From: Riemerella anatipestifer_F
GTDB taxonomy: Bacteria; Bacteroidota; Bacteroidia; Flavobacteriales; Weeksellaceae
DNA length: 64,000 nt
NCBI RefSeq assembly: GCF_037861325.1
Contig: NZ_JAFELW010000007.1
Direction: 5' to 3' (one strand)
The position numbers and the translations under genes are program-made. How positions within the stretch are numbered: position 1 is the stretch's first letter; the number at the start of each line of letters is the position of its first letter. Under the pieces are notes generated by a model. That model worked only from the letters and a program-made list of their open reading frames with translations, had not been told where the DNA came from and searched no databases. Shown here piece after piece: positions 24,128 through 33,169 of this stretch.

Positions 24128-24809
24128 GATTCTATACTTTTTATTGTTTATTTCAATACATTCTTATTATTCACAAAGTATTGTGGTTCAGTATGAAGTC
24201 ATGATGAAACCCCAAGAAAGTTTTTTGAGTAATGAGCAGGTTCCTCAATCTGTGAAACAAAATTATTTAGCTTCTATTAAGCAACCTTCACCTTTCGTTT
24301 TGCTCGTGTCCAATGGTAAGAGCTTTTTTGGATATGGTACCTATAATTTTAAAGAGTCTAAAATAGAAAAACCATTTTCAAAAAACAGCTTTCAATCTAG
24401 AGATGATGAATATTTTAGAAATATAGACGCTGAAGAATTACTTCAGTTTCAAAGGGATGTAAAGGGTGCTTTTTATGTCGTTTACAAAAACACATTGCCA
24501 GAAAATATTCAACCCATAGGTTCAGAAAAAATTGATAATTTTCTTTGTAAAGTATATGAAAGAAAAGACGATCCGAGTGTGTATTGGGTGGCAGAAGAAA
24601 TACCAGTGAACGCAGGTCCTAGTTTCTACTATGGTTTTCCAGGCTTAGTACTAAAAGCGGAATCGTTAGTAAGTACCATCTATGCAACATCTATCAATTT
24701 TCTTGATGAATCTATAGATGTTCCATTGCCAGATGACACCCTGAGAAGAGTATCTGAAGAAGATTTTGTAAAAGAATTGAAATCTAGACCTACTATTAGG
24801 GAGCTTTAA
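24120..24809 (+). CDS. GLPGLI-family protein, tandem copy 1
   Basis: 229 residues. Short signal peptide (ILYFLLFISIHSYYS). The motif is FYYGFPGLVLKAE at about residues 170-182. It overlaps the preceding gene by eight bases. It is nearly identical to the next gene: only about a dozen residues differ, clustered around residues 87-120 and 148-156, so the pair is a recent tandem duplication. Both end PTIREL. Confidence 0.85.
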   Translation: MSKILYFLLFISIHSYYSQSIVVQYEVMMKPQESFLSNEQVPQSVKQNYLASIKQPSPFVLLVSNGKSFFGYGTYNFKESKIEKPFSKNSFQSRDDEYFRNIDAEELLQFQRDVKGAFYVVYKNTLPENIQPIGSEKIDNFLCKVYERKDDPSVYWVAEEIPVNAGPSFYYGFPGLVLKAESLVSTIYATSINFLDESIDVPLPDDTLRRVSEEDFVKELKSRPTIREL

Positions 24810-24810
24810 T

Positions 24811-24975
24811 AAAAAATTATTTTATCTATTTATTAACGAGAAACACTCTTTATTTATTCTCGTTAAGAAAAATGATATTAGCGAATTGGCATTTGTGGTA
24901 AAAAATTGTGATAAAGATTTTTGTCTTTATCAATGTACAGATGGTGTACAATATAAAAAGAAAGCAGATGAGTAA
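24811..24975 (+). pseudogene. Remnant of the duplicated GLPGLI-like gene
   Basis: Starting directly after the preceding stop, the frame encodes KKLFYLFINEKHSLFI... CTDGVQYKKKADE. It matches an inner part of the gene at 23549 (LFYLFVNEKHSLFI ... YTDGVQY) joined straight to that gene's last residues (KKKTDE). About 200 bases between two copies of ACAATATA have been lost, as expected from recombination between short repeats. No start codon remains. Confidence 0.8.
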
Positions 24976-25657
24976 GATTCTATACTTTTTATTGTTTATT
25001 TCAATACATTCTTATTATTCACAAAGTATTGTGGTTCAGTATGAAGTCATGATGAAACCCCAAGAAAGTTTTTTGAGCAATGAGCAGGTTCCTCAATCTG
25101 TGAAACAAAATTATTTAGCTTCTATTAAGCAGCCTTCGCCTTTCGTTTTACTTGTGTCCAATGGTAAGAGTTTTTTTGGGTATGGTACCTATAATTTTAA
25201 AGAGTCTAAAATAGAAAAACCATTTTCCAAAAACACTTTTCAACCTACAAACGAAGAATATTTCAGAAATATAGATGCTGAAGAATTACTTCAGTTTCAA
25301 ATGGATGTAAAGGCTTCTTTTTATGTTGTTTATAAAAATACATTACCAGAAAATATTCAACCCATAGGTTCAGAAAAAATTGATAATTTTCTTTGTAAAA
25401 TATATGAAAGAAAAGATACTCCAATAGTATATTGGGTGGCAGAAGAAATACCAGTGAACGCAGGTCCTAGTTTCTACTATGGTTTTCCAGGCTTAGTGCT
25501 AAAAGCGGAATCGTTAGTAAGTACCATCTATGCAACATCTATCAATTTTCTTGATGAATCTATAGATGTTCCATTGCCAGATGACACCCTGAGAAGAGTA
25601 TCTGAAGAGGACTTTGTAAAAGAATTGAAATCTAGACCTACTATTAGGGAGCTTTAA
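24968..25657 (+). CDS. GLPGLI-family protein, tandem copy 2
   Basis: 229 residues, starting at the same MSKILYFLLF as copy 1. A longer start at 24908 is unlikely because that sequence belongs to the remnant in another frame. Motif YYGFPGLVLKAE is intact. Its stop codon overlaps the ATG of the barrel gene by one base, so the two are translationally coupled. Confidence 0.85.
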   Translation: MSKILYFLLFISIHSYYSQSIVVQYEVMMKPQESFLSNEQVPQSVKQNYLASIKQPSPFVLLVSNGKSFFGYGTYNFKESKIEKPFSKNTFQPTNEEYFRNIDAEELLQFQMDVKASFYVVYKNTLPENIQPIGSEKIDNFLCKIYERKDTPIVYWVAEEIPVNAGPSFYYGFPGLVLKAESLVSTIYATSINFLDESIDVPLPDDTLRRVSEEDFVKELKSRPTIREL

Positions 25658-28179
25658 TGAAAATTTGGTTTGTCAGTTTTATTATTTTTATTTCTAATCT
25701 ATGCTTGGGACAATCAAGCGTACAGGTTAGTATTTTAGATGCCAATAACGCTAATGCAATTTCTTCGGCTACCATCATCTATCAAAGCCAAGGAAAAGAA
25801 AAATTTACAAGCACCAACCAATCTGGTAAAGTTATACTTGATAATGTAGATATCCCTTCTACTTTGGTGGTGAAACATTGGTCTTATCAAACCAAAACCA
25901 TTCAATTAGATGGAACGATAAAAGCTCTTGTTTTTGAACTTACGCCTAGGTTTAATAATATAGAGCAAGTACTTATAAAATCGAGACCAAAGACTGCTAG
26001 AATTACCAAAGATACTGTAAAATTTAATATTAAATCTGTACTCACGGCATCTGATAAGACTTCAGCGGATGTTATCAAAAAACTTCCTATGATGGATGTT
26101 GATAAGGATGGAAATGTTAGTTACCGAGGGATGCCTATTGATAGAATTGTTATTGATGGTAATGAATTTTTTGGAAAGGTGCATAAATTATCTACAGAAA
26201 ATATAACCGTTAATATGCTGGATGGCATTGAGCTAATTGAAAAATACACCAATATAGATGGTGAAAAAACTAAAGCACTTAATTTAAAATTAAAAAGTCA
26301 ATACAAGAAAAGATTATCGGGTGCTTTGGATGTTTCTGGAGGTTTTAAAAATAGATTTGCACTACACTCTAATTTGTTTAAATTCTATGAAAATGGTAAT
26401 GCTGCACTTATTTTAGATGCCAATAATATTGCAAAATCACAACTATCTGCTGAAGACTATAAACGCTTAAAAGATATTCAAAATAATAATACCAATGTCT
26501 TTCAACAAGAGATAGAGAGTCTCTACAACTTTTCACAAGAAGATTTGAATTACAGAAAAGAAAACAATGATAAACTTATTGCACTTCAGCTTAATAAAAA
26601 GATGAAAAAAAGCCAAGTGTATTTGTTTAGCGTTGGTAATTATACTTCATTTCAAACGCTTGTTGATAAGAAGGTTAATTATTTGGAAGGAGGAAATGAT
26701 TTTTCAGAAAGCCTTAAAAAAAACATTAAAAACTTACTACTTACAACACAATTAAAAATCAAGCAAAACCTAGGAGACAATAGCCATATTGTATCAACTA
26801 CAGGCTATATACCATCAAGAAATACAGGCGATATTTATTCTGAAAATAGTCAAATTTTATTACCCATTTCCTTTCCTATGGTATCTCAATCTCATGTTTT
26901 CTATCAAAATTTAAGTTTTCATTCATCGTTTAAAAACGATAGCCAATTAAAAGCAGATTTTTCGTTCTCAAAACAGTATAATAATTATGAATTTCTTATT
27001 GATAAAAGTCCAATCTCTATATTTTCCAATGATCTTACAGAAAATAATTCATTAAATAAGAAGATTTTAGCCTTGTCTATCCAATGGGACAAGAATTGGG
27101 ATAATGGTTTGTTTTTAAAAAACAATATTTCAATGGGCAATTCTAATGATAGTTTTAATGAATTTGCAAGAAAAGTCCAAACTTATACGGTGTCTTCTGC
27201 CTTTGGTAAAAATATAGGGCAGTTTTGGTGGAATATTGGTTTGGAAACCACAAACTATTCTTTATACTCTGAAAATAAACTCTATATCAATCCCAATTTA
27301 GAATTCAAATACAACCTAAATACTGCTGAAAAACAGAACTTGACGCTTACTTATCGAAAACAGCAAACATTACCAAGCGTAGTTAATATGCTTAACTTTC
27401 CTATAATTAATAATTATAGAGAGATTTTTACCCAGAGTTTTTTGCCGAAGAATTTTATAATAGACGAACATCGCCTGACGCTAAGCTATTTTTATGGAGA
27501 TTTTTCAAAACAAAAGTTTTTTTGGCCATACATTAGTCTGAGTATAAAGCCTAAAACCATATTCTCAAATATTGATTTTAAAGAAGCTATATCAAAAGTT
27601 AGTTACAATTTGTTTCCTGAAACAAAAGATTTCTATTCAGGCATCAATTTTGACCACACGATTTTAAAAGGCAAAATAAAATCTAAATGGGATGTAGTCT
27701 ATACAAATAGTGAGTATTATAGCTCTATTGCTGATGTATTGAACTATCAAAATATTTCCAGTTTTGGGATAAAGAATAATCTTTTAAGTGTTTTTAATAA
27801 GAGTAAAGTCAATTTTAGTATTTATCAAAAGTTTCAAAAAATTTTCGCCAAAAACACATTGAATAATGGCTTTGTTCAAACTAGCTTTGAGGGGACTTAT
27901 ACCATCAATTATCATTTGAAGAAGTTCTCTTTCAATTGGAATTATTATGTTAATTTACTTAGTATTAAAAATCAAGCTATTCAATCCTTTGGAATGATGA
28001 ATTTAGAAGCCTTATATAAAGTAAATGAAAAGTTTAGTTTGTATGCAAGAGCCAATAATATCTTAAATCTTAATAATTTTATTATCTACAGTCAGCAATA
28101 TAACCCATTATATACAGCATTTTCAGAACACACTGCTCAATCTGGCTATGTTATTACAGGCTTTAACTATAATTTTTAA
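25657..28179 (+). CDS. TonB-receptor-like outer-membrane beta-barrel protein
   Basis: 840 residues. Signal peptide MKIWFVSFIIFISNLCLGQ; then a carboxypeptidase-regulatory-like beta-sandwich (SVQVSILDANNANAISSATI, about 20-105). A plug-like region follows (DKTSADVIKKLPMMDVDKDG, YRGMPIDRIVIDGNEFFG), then a long C-terminal barrel ending VITGFNYNF with terminal Phe. It fits the OMP_b-brl_3/TonB-dependent-receptor-like proteins that commonly pair with GLPGLI genes. The start overlaps the preceding GLPGLI stop by one base. Function may be uptake or export of a peptide or small molecule; this is inferred only. Confidence 0.85.
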   Translation: MKIWFVSFIIFISNLCLGQSSVQVSILDANNANAISSATIIYQSQGKEKFTSTNQSGKVILDNVDIPSTLVVKHWSYQTKTIQLDGTIKALVFELTPRFNNIEQVLIKSRPKTARITKDTVKFNIKSVLTASDKTSADVIKKLPMMDVDKDGNVSYRGMPIDRIVIDGNEFFGKVHKLSTENITVNMLDGIELIEKYTNIDGEKTKALNLKLKSQYKKRLSGALDVSGGFKNRFALHSNLFKFYENGNAALILDANNIAKSQLSAEDYKRLKDIQNNNTNVFQQEIESLYNFSQEDLNYRKENNDKLIALQLNKKMKKSQVYLFSVGNYTSFQTLVDKKVNYLEGGNDFSESLKKNIKNLLLTTQLKIKQNLGDNSHIVSTTGYIPSRNTGDIYSENSQILLPISFPMVSQSHVFYQNLSFHSSFKNDSQLKADFSFSKQYNNYEFLIDKSPISIFSNDLTENNSLNKKILALSIQWDKNWDNGLFLKNNISMGNSNDSFNEFARKVQTYTVSSAFGKNIGQFWWNIGLETTNYSLYSENKLYINPNLEFKYNLNTAEKQNLTLTYRKQQTLPSVVNMLNFPIINNYREIFTQSFLPKNFIIDEHRLTLSYFYGDFSKQKFFWPYISLSIKPKTIFSNIDFKEAISKVSYNLFPETKDFYSGINFDHTILKGKIKSKWDVVYTNSEYYSSIADVLNYQNISSFGIKNNLLSVFNKSKVNFSIYQKFQKIFAKNTLNNGFVQTSFEGTYTINYHLKKFSFNWNYYVNLLSIKNQAIQSFGMMNLEALYKVNEKFSLYARANNILNLNNFIIYSQQYNPLYTAFSEHTAQSGYVITGFNYNF

Positions 28180-28230
28180 GTTTTTTATATTTCAAGGATA
28201 ATAAAATGAAAATATCATTTATTTGGCTTT

Positions 28231-28347
28231 TCTGTGAGAAAAGCCAAAGGTAGTTTCGCAGGTAGGGATTATATGGTATGGTTTTCGGAGGAAATCCAAG
28301 TTCCCGACGGTCTGTATAAATTCAATGGGCTTCCGATATTTTGTTAA
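28231..28347 (+). pseudogene. Fragment of a GLPGLI gene
   Basis: An open fragment encoding SVRKAKGSFAGRDYMVWFSE followed by EIQVPDGLYKFNGLP and then a frame end. The AGRDYxxWFxxEIxxxxGxYKFxGLPG arrangement is the core of the GLPGLI family, cut off inside the motif itself. There is no start codon. It is a remnant of a further family member, left between the barrel gene and the thioredoxin-like gene. Confidence 0.75.
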
Positions 28348-28448
28348 ATATCATTTGTAAATATTAATCTTTTCGTTATATAAAAAATTTTTATATTTGA
28401 AAAATTTGTTTACATCAGCGATATTCTAAACAACTAAATTTTTATGTT

Positions 28449-28982
28449 ATGAAAAGATTAATATTTAAATTATTTTTACTATTAAGTTTTAGTCTTGGTT
28501 ATCCTCAGAGTGTGCAGTATGTAGGGAAGGAGGATATTAGGTCTATTGCTAGTAAGTCAGAAAGAACTTTACTTAAAACCTTTACTATATGGTGTGAACC
28601 TTGTAGAATGAATATGAAGAATTACATAGATGTAGAGAGTCAGTATAAGAATACCCAGTTGTATTATGTTTTAATAGAAACGGAAGGGAATAGAAGACTT
28701 CAGCCTACGATTGACTATTTGATAGGTAAACACCCTAAAGCAAAGATATTGGTGCTAAAAGATGAAGATTTTGGAAGAGGGGTTAGGCGTAAAAATAAAA
28801 ACTTTTTAAAAACTTTTAATTATAATGACCAACCAATAGACGAAGGTATTGGAAAAGATATTGTACTAGATAAAGGAGCTAATGTCTTAGCAGTAACGAG
28901 TTGGCAAGATAGACTTTCGGATGAAACTTGGCAAGATAATATAGGGATTTTGAGAAGAAAAGTATTTCCTCTGCTTAAATAA
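28449..28982 (+). CDS. Secreted thioredoxin-like protein
   Basis: 177 residues with the signal peptide MKRLIFKLFLLLSFSLGYPQ. The thioredoxin-fold redox motif is IWCEPCRMNMK (CEPC, about residues 49-52), with strands and helices around it as expected. Its length fits one thioredoxin domain. It probably makes, breaks or rearranges disulfides, or carries electrons, in the periplasm or at the surface. It lies within the GLPGLI cluster, which also encodes a Cys-rich small peptide, so a shared substrate is conceivable. A TATATTTG element is at 28392-28399. Confidence 0.85.
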   Translation: MKRLIFKLFLLLSFSLGYPQSVQYVGKEDIRSIASKSERTLLKTFTIWCEPCRMNMKNYIDVESQYKNTQLYYVLIETEGNRRLQPTIDYLIGKHPKAKILVLKDEDFGRGVRRKNKNFLKTFNYNDQPIDEGIGKDIVLDKGANVLAVTSWQDRLSDETWQDNIGILRRKVFPLLK

Positions 28983-28991
28983 ATTTTTTAG

Positions 28992-29024
28992 CATCTCTCT
29001 AAAAAAGTAGAGGGATGTTTTTTT
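28992..29024 (+). terminator. Terminator of the thioredoxin-like gene
   Basis: CATCTCTCTA (28992-29001) pairs with TAGAGGGATG (29008-29017), followed by seven T. Confidence 0.8.
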
Positions 29025-29054
29025 ATTGGATATAATGAATAATTAGAAATTTTT

Positions 29055-29062
29055 TATATTTG
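29055..29062 (+). promoter_or_regulatory. -7 element of the GLPGLI gene at 29087
   Basis: TATATTTG, 24 bases upstream of the ATG. The preceding gene has its own terminator, so this GLPGLI gene is a separate unit. Confidence 0.5.
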
Positions 29063-29086
29063 GGCAAAGATATATAGGCTTTAATA

Positions 29087-29941
29087 ATGATAAAAATAAT
29101 TAAAAAATGGTTTGGTTTTATAGCTAGTTTACTATTTGTCAATTTAGCTTACAGTCAAGTTACGGCTTCTGGTAACTTAAATTTTTCGCCGGAACCGTTT
29201 GTACAGAAAGAAATTGACCGTGTGCGGTATCAGGTATTTTATGAACTGAAATTTTTGCCTAATGCAGACCAGCCATCGTCTTTTAGGGAAGCTGTAACGA
29301 TTTTGCAAATAGGGGATAATTTCGTAAAGTTTGCAGATGCTAATACCTATAAATCAGATTCGCTTAGGAATGAGTTTCAGTATCTAAAATCTATAAGAAC
29401 TAAGGAGTTTAACCAACTTTTGGCACTTAGACCAAAGTTTCCTTATACGATTTACTCCAATCCGAAAGAGAATGTCTATACGCTTAATAATAGGCTGTCT
29501 CATGCTTATACTTATACGGCTCCTATCCCAAAGTTAGAGTGGAACATAAGTTCTACAACTAAAAAAATAGGCGATTATTTGGCTGTAAAAGCAACCACCC
29601 GCTATTCGGGCAGAAATTATGAGGCTTGGTTTACCCAAGAAATACCGTTTTCTTACGGACCTTATTTGTTTCAAGGTTTGCCGGGTCTGATTTTGGAGAT
29701 TAGAGATACCGCAAATCATTATGCCTTTACGCTGTTTAAAATTGAGAAATCTGATACAGCGATGACCAAAGGAAGCGGGAAAGAGGTGCTTGAGGTTACG
29801 CGTGAGAAATACAAAAAGCTGGAGCGGGTGTATCACGAAAATCCTGGACAATTCATTAAAGGAATGGCTTATGATGCAGGAGGAAACCCCATCAATCTTA
29901 GGAATAAACCTCGTCCGTACAATCCCATAGAGTTGGAGTAA
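29087..29941 (+). CDS. GLPGLI-family protein
   Basis: 284 residues. Signal peptide with hydrophobic core FGFIASLLFVNLAYSQ. The family core is intact: YSGRNYEAWFTQEIPFSYGP then YLFQGLPGLILEIRDTANHY. Beta-rich throughout; secreted or outer-membrane associated. Function of the family is unknown. It has its own promoter element and terminator. Confidence 0.92.
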   Translation: MIKIIKKWFGFIASLLFVNLAYSQVTASGNLNFSPEPFVQKEIDRVRYQVFYELKFLPNADQPSSFREAVTILQIGDNFVKFADANTYKSDSLRNEFQYLKSIRTKEFNQLLALRPKFPYTIYSNPKENVYTLNNRLSHAYTYTAPIPKLEWNISSTTKKIGDYLAVKATTRYSGRNYEAWFTQEIPFSYGPYLFQGLPGLILEIRDTANHYAFTLFKIEKSDTAMTKGSGKEVLEVTREKYKKLERVYHENPGQFIKGMAYDAGGNPINLRNKPRPYNPIELE

Positions 29942-30021
29942 GGGGGAAGTTATGATAGAAAACTATTAAGCTTTTTATTTTCACAGGGTTTATTTTATTA
30001 AACTAATAGAAATTTTATCTT

Positions 30022-30061
30022 CGCCTTCATCTATAGGGAATTTGGATGAAGGCGTTTTTTT
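30022..30061 (+). terminator. Terminator of the GLPGLI gene at 29087
   Basis: CGCCTTCATC (30022-30031) and GATGAAGGCG (30045-30054) form a perfect ten-pair stem followed by seven T. Confidence 0.9.
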
Positions 30062-30114
30062 GTGTAGAATATTTTTTGTAACATTGTCTTAAATTCAATC
30101 TTATGAATGCTATT

Positions 30115-30933
30115 ATGAAAAAACTAATCGGAGCCTTTTTATTCTTTTGTGGTTTCGCTGGACTTTCGGCTCAAGAGTTAATGGTGTATTATAATGTGAG
30201 TTTTAAATTGGATTCTCTGCAAGAACACTTCAATAAGGAAGAAGCCGTATTGGATATTTCTAAAAATGAGGTGAAATTTTATTCCGTAGAGTATCTGAAA
30301 GCGGACTCTATCCAAAAGCAAACGAATAAAGCAAATTTTGCTTATCCCAAATTAGAGTATAAAGTTAAAAGGGCTCTTAATACTTCTGAAAATACAGAGT
30401 ATGTTACGGTTTATATGGATTATTATGCGTTATCGTCTAACGATACCCAAAATTGGACGATACTAGATGAGACCAAAACCGTTAACGGTATTGTATTGAG
30501 AAAAGCCGTAACCCGATTTGGTAAAAGAGATTGGGAGGCTTGGTTTTCGGATAAATACCCAGTTTTAGAGGGACCATATAAATTTAGAGGGTTGCCTGGG
30601 CTTATCTTTGAATTACGAGATACAAAGGATAATTTTATATTTTCCGTTAATAGGATTGTGCCTAAAAAAGAAAAGGTAGAAACCGATAATTTTTTAGAAA
30701 CCAATTATGGCAAAAAAGCACTTCCTATTAAATTGGGCGTTTATCAGAAATTAAAGTTAGATGATTATCATAATCCACTAAAGGGGCAGGAAAACTTGAT
30801 AGTAATGGATAAAGATGGTAAACCAGTAAAAATTGATAAAAGAGAGCAAATCTTAAAATATCAAAATCATCTAAGAAAATATAATAATCCGATAGACTTA
30901 AATTTAGCAGTTACTTACCCTGATAAGAAATAA
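30115..30933 (+). CDS. GLPGLI-family protein
   Basis: 272 residues from the ATG at 30115, which opens MKKLIGAFLFFCGFAGLSAQ, a standard signal peptide; an ATG four codons earlier (30103) is also possible. The family core is FGKRDWEAWFSDKYPVLEGP followed by YKFRGLPGLIFELRD. The C-terminus is basic. Own terminator downstream. Divergent enough from its neighbours to be an older paralogue rather than a recent duplicate. Confidence 0.9.
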   Translation: MKKLIGAFLFFCGFAGLSAQELMVYYNVSFKLDSLQEHFNKEEAVLDISKNEVKFYSVEYLKADSIQKQTNKANFAYPKLEYKVKRALNTSENTEYVTVYMDYYALSSNDTQNWTILDETKTVNGIVLRKAVTRFGKRDWEAWFSDKYPVLEGPYKFRGLPGLIFELRDTKDNFIFSVNRIVPKKEKVETDNFLETNYGKKALPIKLGVYQKLKLDDYHNPLKGQENLIVMDKDGKPVKIDKREQILKYQNHLRKYNNPIDLNLAVTYPDKK

Positions 30934-30950
30934 CATTGCTATTGTATACA

Positions 30951-30982
30951 AATTCCTTCTATTTATATAGGAGGAATTTTTT
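30951..30982 (+). terminator. Terminator of the GLPGLI gene at 30115
   Basis: AATTCCTTCTA pairs with TAGGAGGAATT, followed by six T. Confidence 0.75.
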
Positions 30983-31045
30983 GTATTAAGAAAAAACACT
31001 TACTTTTCATTTTTGTTTAGTGATAGAATAATCTGTTTAGTTGAG

Positions 31046-31834
31046 ATGAAAATAGTTGTTAAAATAGGTTGTATATTGTTATTTTGCCATTCTTGTAATG
31101 TGTTTGCTCAATCATTTTTAGCGAAGTATCAAGTGACTTTTGTCAAAGATACTTTAAGTTTCAATCCGTTAGAGGAAGTAATGGATTTGCAAATTGTGGG
31201 AGAGCAGTCTATTTTTAGGAGTGCTGTAAAATCATTGTCGGACTCTCTTTCTAAAAAGGAGATTAGGAATGCTTTAAGCATCGTAAAAGATGGGCAGGTA
31301 GTGCTAGATATTACAAATGTCCCAAAACCCAAATTAAGACAAGAAGTTATTCGGCAGAGAGATGAAGTGTCGGTGTATGATAGGATTTTTACAGATGATT
31401 TTTACTTCCCATTAACGGATAAGGTCGTTTGGAACATAACTAATGAGAAGGAAGTTATCAACTCTTATCGGTGTATAAAGGCGGTATCTCATTATAGAGG
31501 TAGAGATTATGAGGCTTGGTTTACAGAAGAGATACCCATTTCAGAAGGTCCTTATATATTTAAAGGTTTGCCAGGATTGGTAGTTAAGGTTTATGACAAG
31601 AAGAAATATTACACTTACGAACTTACCTATTTTGCTAAGAAAGATAAGTTGGAACTTGCTAAACCCAGTTCTAACGCCGCTAAGGTGAATATGGAACAAT
31701 TTTCGCAAATGAGAAAAGCTCTGCCAGAAACCATAATCCAAAGATTTGAACAGAGGTTGAATAAACCTTTGCCAGAGGAAAGGAGAAAATTGGTTAGGCA
31801 GAATGCTTTGAAAGATAACAATCATATATTCTAA
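31046..31834 (+). CDS. GLPGLI-family protein
   Basis: 262 residues from the ATG at 31046, which gives the signal peptide MKIVVKIGCILLFCHSCNVF (then AQ); the upstream start at 31013 would add eleven residues ahead of it. The core is YRGRDYEAWFTEEIPISEGP then YIFKGLPGLVVKVYD, a slight variant of the name-giving motif. The C-terminal 60 residues are strongly basic. Last member of the cluster. Confidence 0.9.
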   Translation: MKIVVKIGCILLFCHSCNVFAQSFLAKYQVTFVKDTLSFNPLEEVMDLQIVGEQSIFRSAVKSLSDSLSKKEIRNALSIVKDGQVVLDITNVPKPKLRQEVIRQRDEVSVYDRIFTDDFYFPLTDKVVWNITNEKEVINSYRCIKAVSHYRGRDYEAWFTEEIPISEGPYIFKGLPGLVVKVYDKKKYYTYELTYFAKKDKLELAKPSSNAAKVNMEQFSQMRKALPETIIQRFEQRLNKPLPEERRKLVRQNALKDNNHIF

Positions 31835-31859
31835 ACGGATAAATAATAATAGGTTAAAA

Positions 31860-31893
31860 CTTCTCTTTTACTTAGGGTAGGAGAGAAGTATTT
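31860..31893 (+). terminator. Probable terminator after the GLPGLI cluster
   Basis: CTTCTC pairs with GAGAAG around an imperfect 16-base interior; a short T-rich stretch follows. Weaker than the other terminators of the cluster. Confidence 0.5.
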
Positions 31894-31941
31894 TGGTTTG
31901 TGGTTTTAAAAAAATAAAATCTACAATATTCAAAAAATGTT

Positions 31942-31949
31942 TATCTTCG
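31942..31949 (+). promoter_or_regulatory. -7-like element in front of the DUF5103 gene
   Basis: TATCTTCG, one mismatch to TAnnTTTG, five bases before the ATG at 31955. An upstream ATG at 31937 would overlap this element. Confidence 0.4.
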
Positions 31950-31954
31950 TGGGT

Positions 31955-33160
31955 ATGAATAAAATACTGATGTTTCTGCTATTAGGGCAGATGATTTTTG
32001 GGCAGAATATAAAAAGCATTCAATTATTTAACCCTAAAACTAACGATGGTACACCTGTCATCAATATTGGGGAGCAGTTGGTTTTAAGGTTTGATGATTT
32101 GTCGGGAGGGAGTTCAATCTATCGTTATACGCTGAAACATTATGATAGGAATTGGCAGGAAGATGGTCTATTTTTTACCGAGTATGCCAGTGGCGATTTG
32201 AATGGGATTATCAACAACTTTCAATACTCTTTTAATACTTTACAAAGATATACGCATTACGAACTAGTATTTCCTAACGAGCAGATAAAGCCTAAGATTT
32301 CGGGGAATTTTGAAATTGTAATTTACAAAGATTCTCCCTCTAAGCCTTTGTTTAAAAGGAGGTTTTGTGTGGTTGAAAATAAGGCTTCTTTAGCACTTAA
32401 TCTTAGCCGATTTTCGGATAGCAAAAGGCAAGAGCTTAATCAAAGGGTAGAGGTAAAGGCTATGGGAGACCAAACTTTGCTTAATAATGTTAATTCTGTT
32501 TCCTTGAATGTAATTCAAAATAATAATTGGGAAATTGGAATTTACAATCAGAAGCCTAGCAGTACTTTGGGTAGTGGGCTAATGTTTCAGCAACTGAATT
32601 TAGCTTTTGAAGGGAATAACGAATTTTATTACTTTGATAATAAGAATATGGGTAGAGCTTTTGATATGGTAGCAGGGGCTGAAACGATGGAAGGTACTAA
32701 TTATACTTACTTGCACCCTGTTTGGGCATATCCACTCAATTATCAGTATCAGCCAGATGTTAATGGAGCATTTTATTTCAGAAGAAATGATTTAGGTTTG
32801 GAAAGAGATGCTCATAGAGAAGCAGACTATTCTTGGGTACATTTTTATTTAGATTCGGAGCCGATACAGGGTAAAATTTATGTATTGGGACAGTTTAATG
32901 ATTATACTGCTAACGAGGAAAGCCAAATGTACTATGATGAAAATAGGCATCAGTATGTAGCAAAAATTTATCTGAAGCAAGGATTCTACAACTATATTTT
33001 AGCGACACAAAAAGAGGGAGCAACGCTAAACTATGGAGAAATAAATGGTAATTTTTGGCAAACCGAAAATCTTTATCAAGCGTTTTTGTATTACAGACCT
33101 TTCGGAGCTAATTATGATGGGCTTTTAGGCTACGGAGAGTTAAGAGCTCCTGTTCAGTAG
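31955..33160 (+). CDS. DUF5103 / type IX secretion system plug protein
   Basis: 401 residues from the ATG at 31955 (MNKILMFLLLGQMIFGQ signal peptide). The protein matches the DUF5103 family: IKSIQLFNPKTNDGTPVINI, YRYTLKHYDRNWQEDGL, NGAFYFRRNDLG, and the C-terminal IYVLGQFNDYTANEESQMYY and FYNYILA, an early-set-like domain. In Bacteroidota this family has been described as the plug of the type IX secretion translocon. It fits with the T9SS-sorted protein at 42.4 kb. It is on its own between the GLPGLI cluster and a convergent gene. Confidence 0.88.
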   Translation: MNKILMFLLLGQMIFGQNIKSIQLFNPKTNDGTPVINIGEQLVLRFDDLSGGSSIYRYTLKHYDRNWQEDGLFFTEYASGDLNGIINNFQYSFNTLQRYTHYELVFPNEQIKPKISGNFEIVIYKDSPSKPLFKRRFCVVENKASLALNLSRFSDSKRQELNQRVEVKAMGDQTLLNNVNSVSLNVIQNNNWEIGIYNQKPSSTLGSGLMFQQLNLAFEGNNEFYYFDNKNMGRAFDMVAGAETMEGTNYTYLHPVWAYPLNYQYQPDVNGAFYFRRNDLGLERDAHREADYSWVHFYLDSEPIQGKIYVLGQFNDYTANEESQMYYDENRHQYVAKIYLKQGFYNYILATQKEGATLNYGEINGNFWQTENLYQAFLYYRPFGANYDGLLGYGELRAPVQ

Positions 33161-33169
33161 AAAAGGGTT

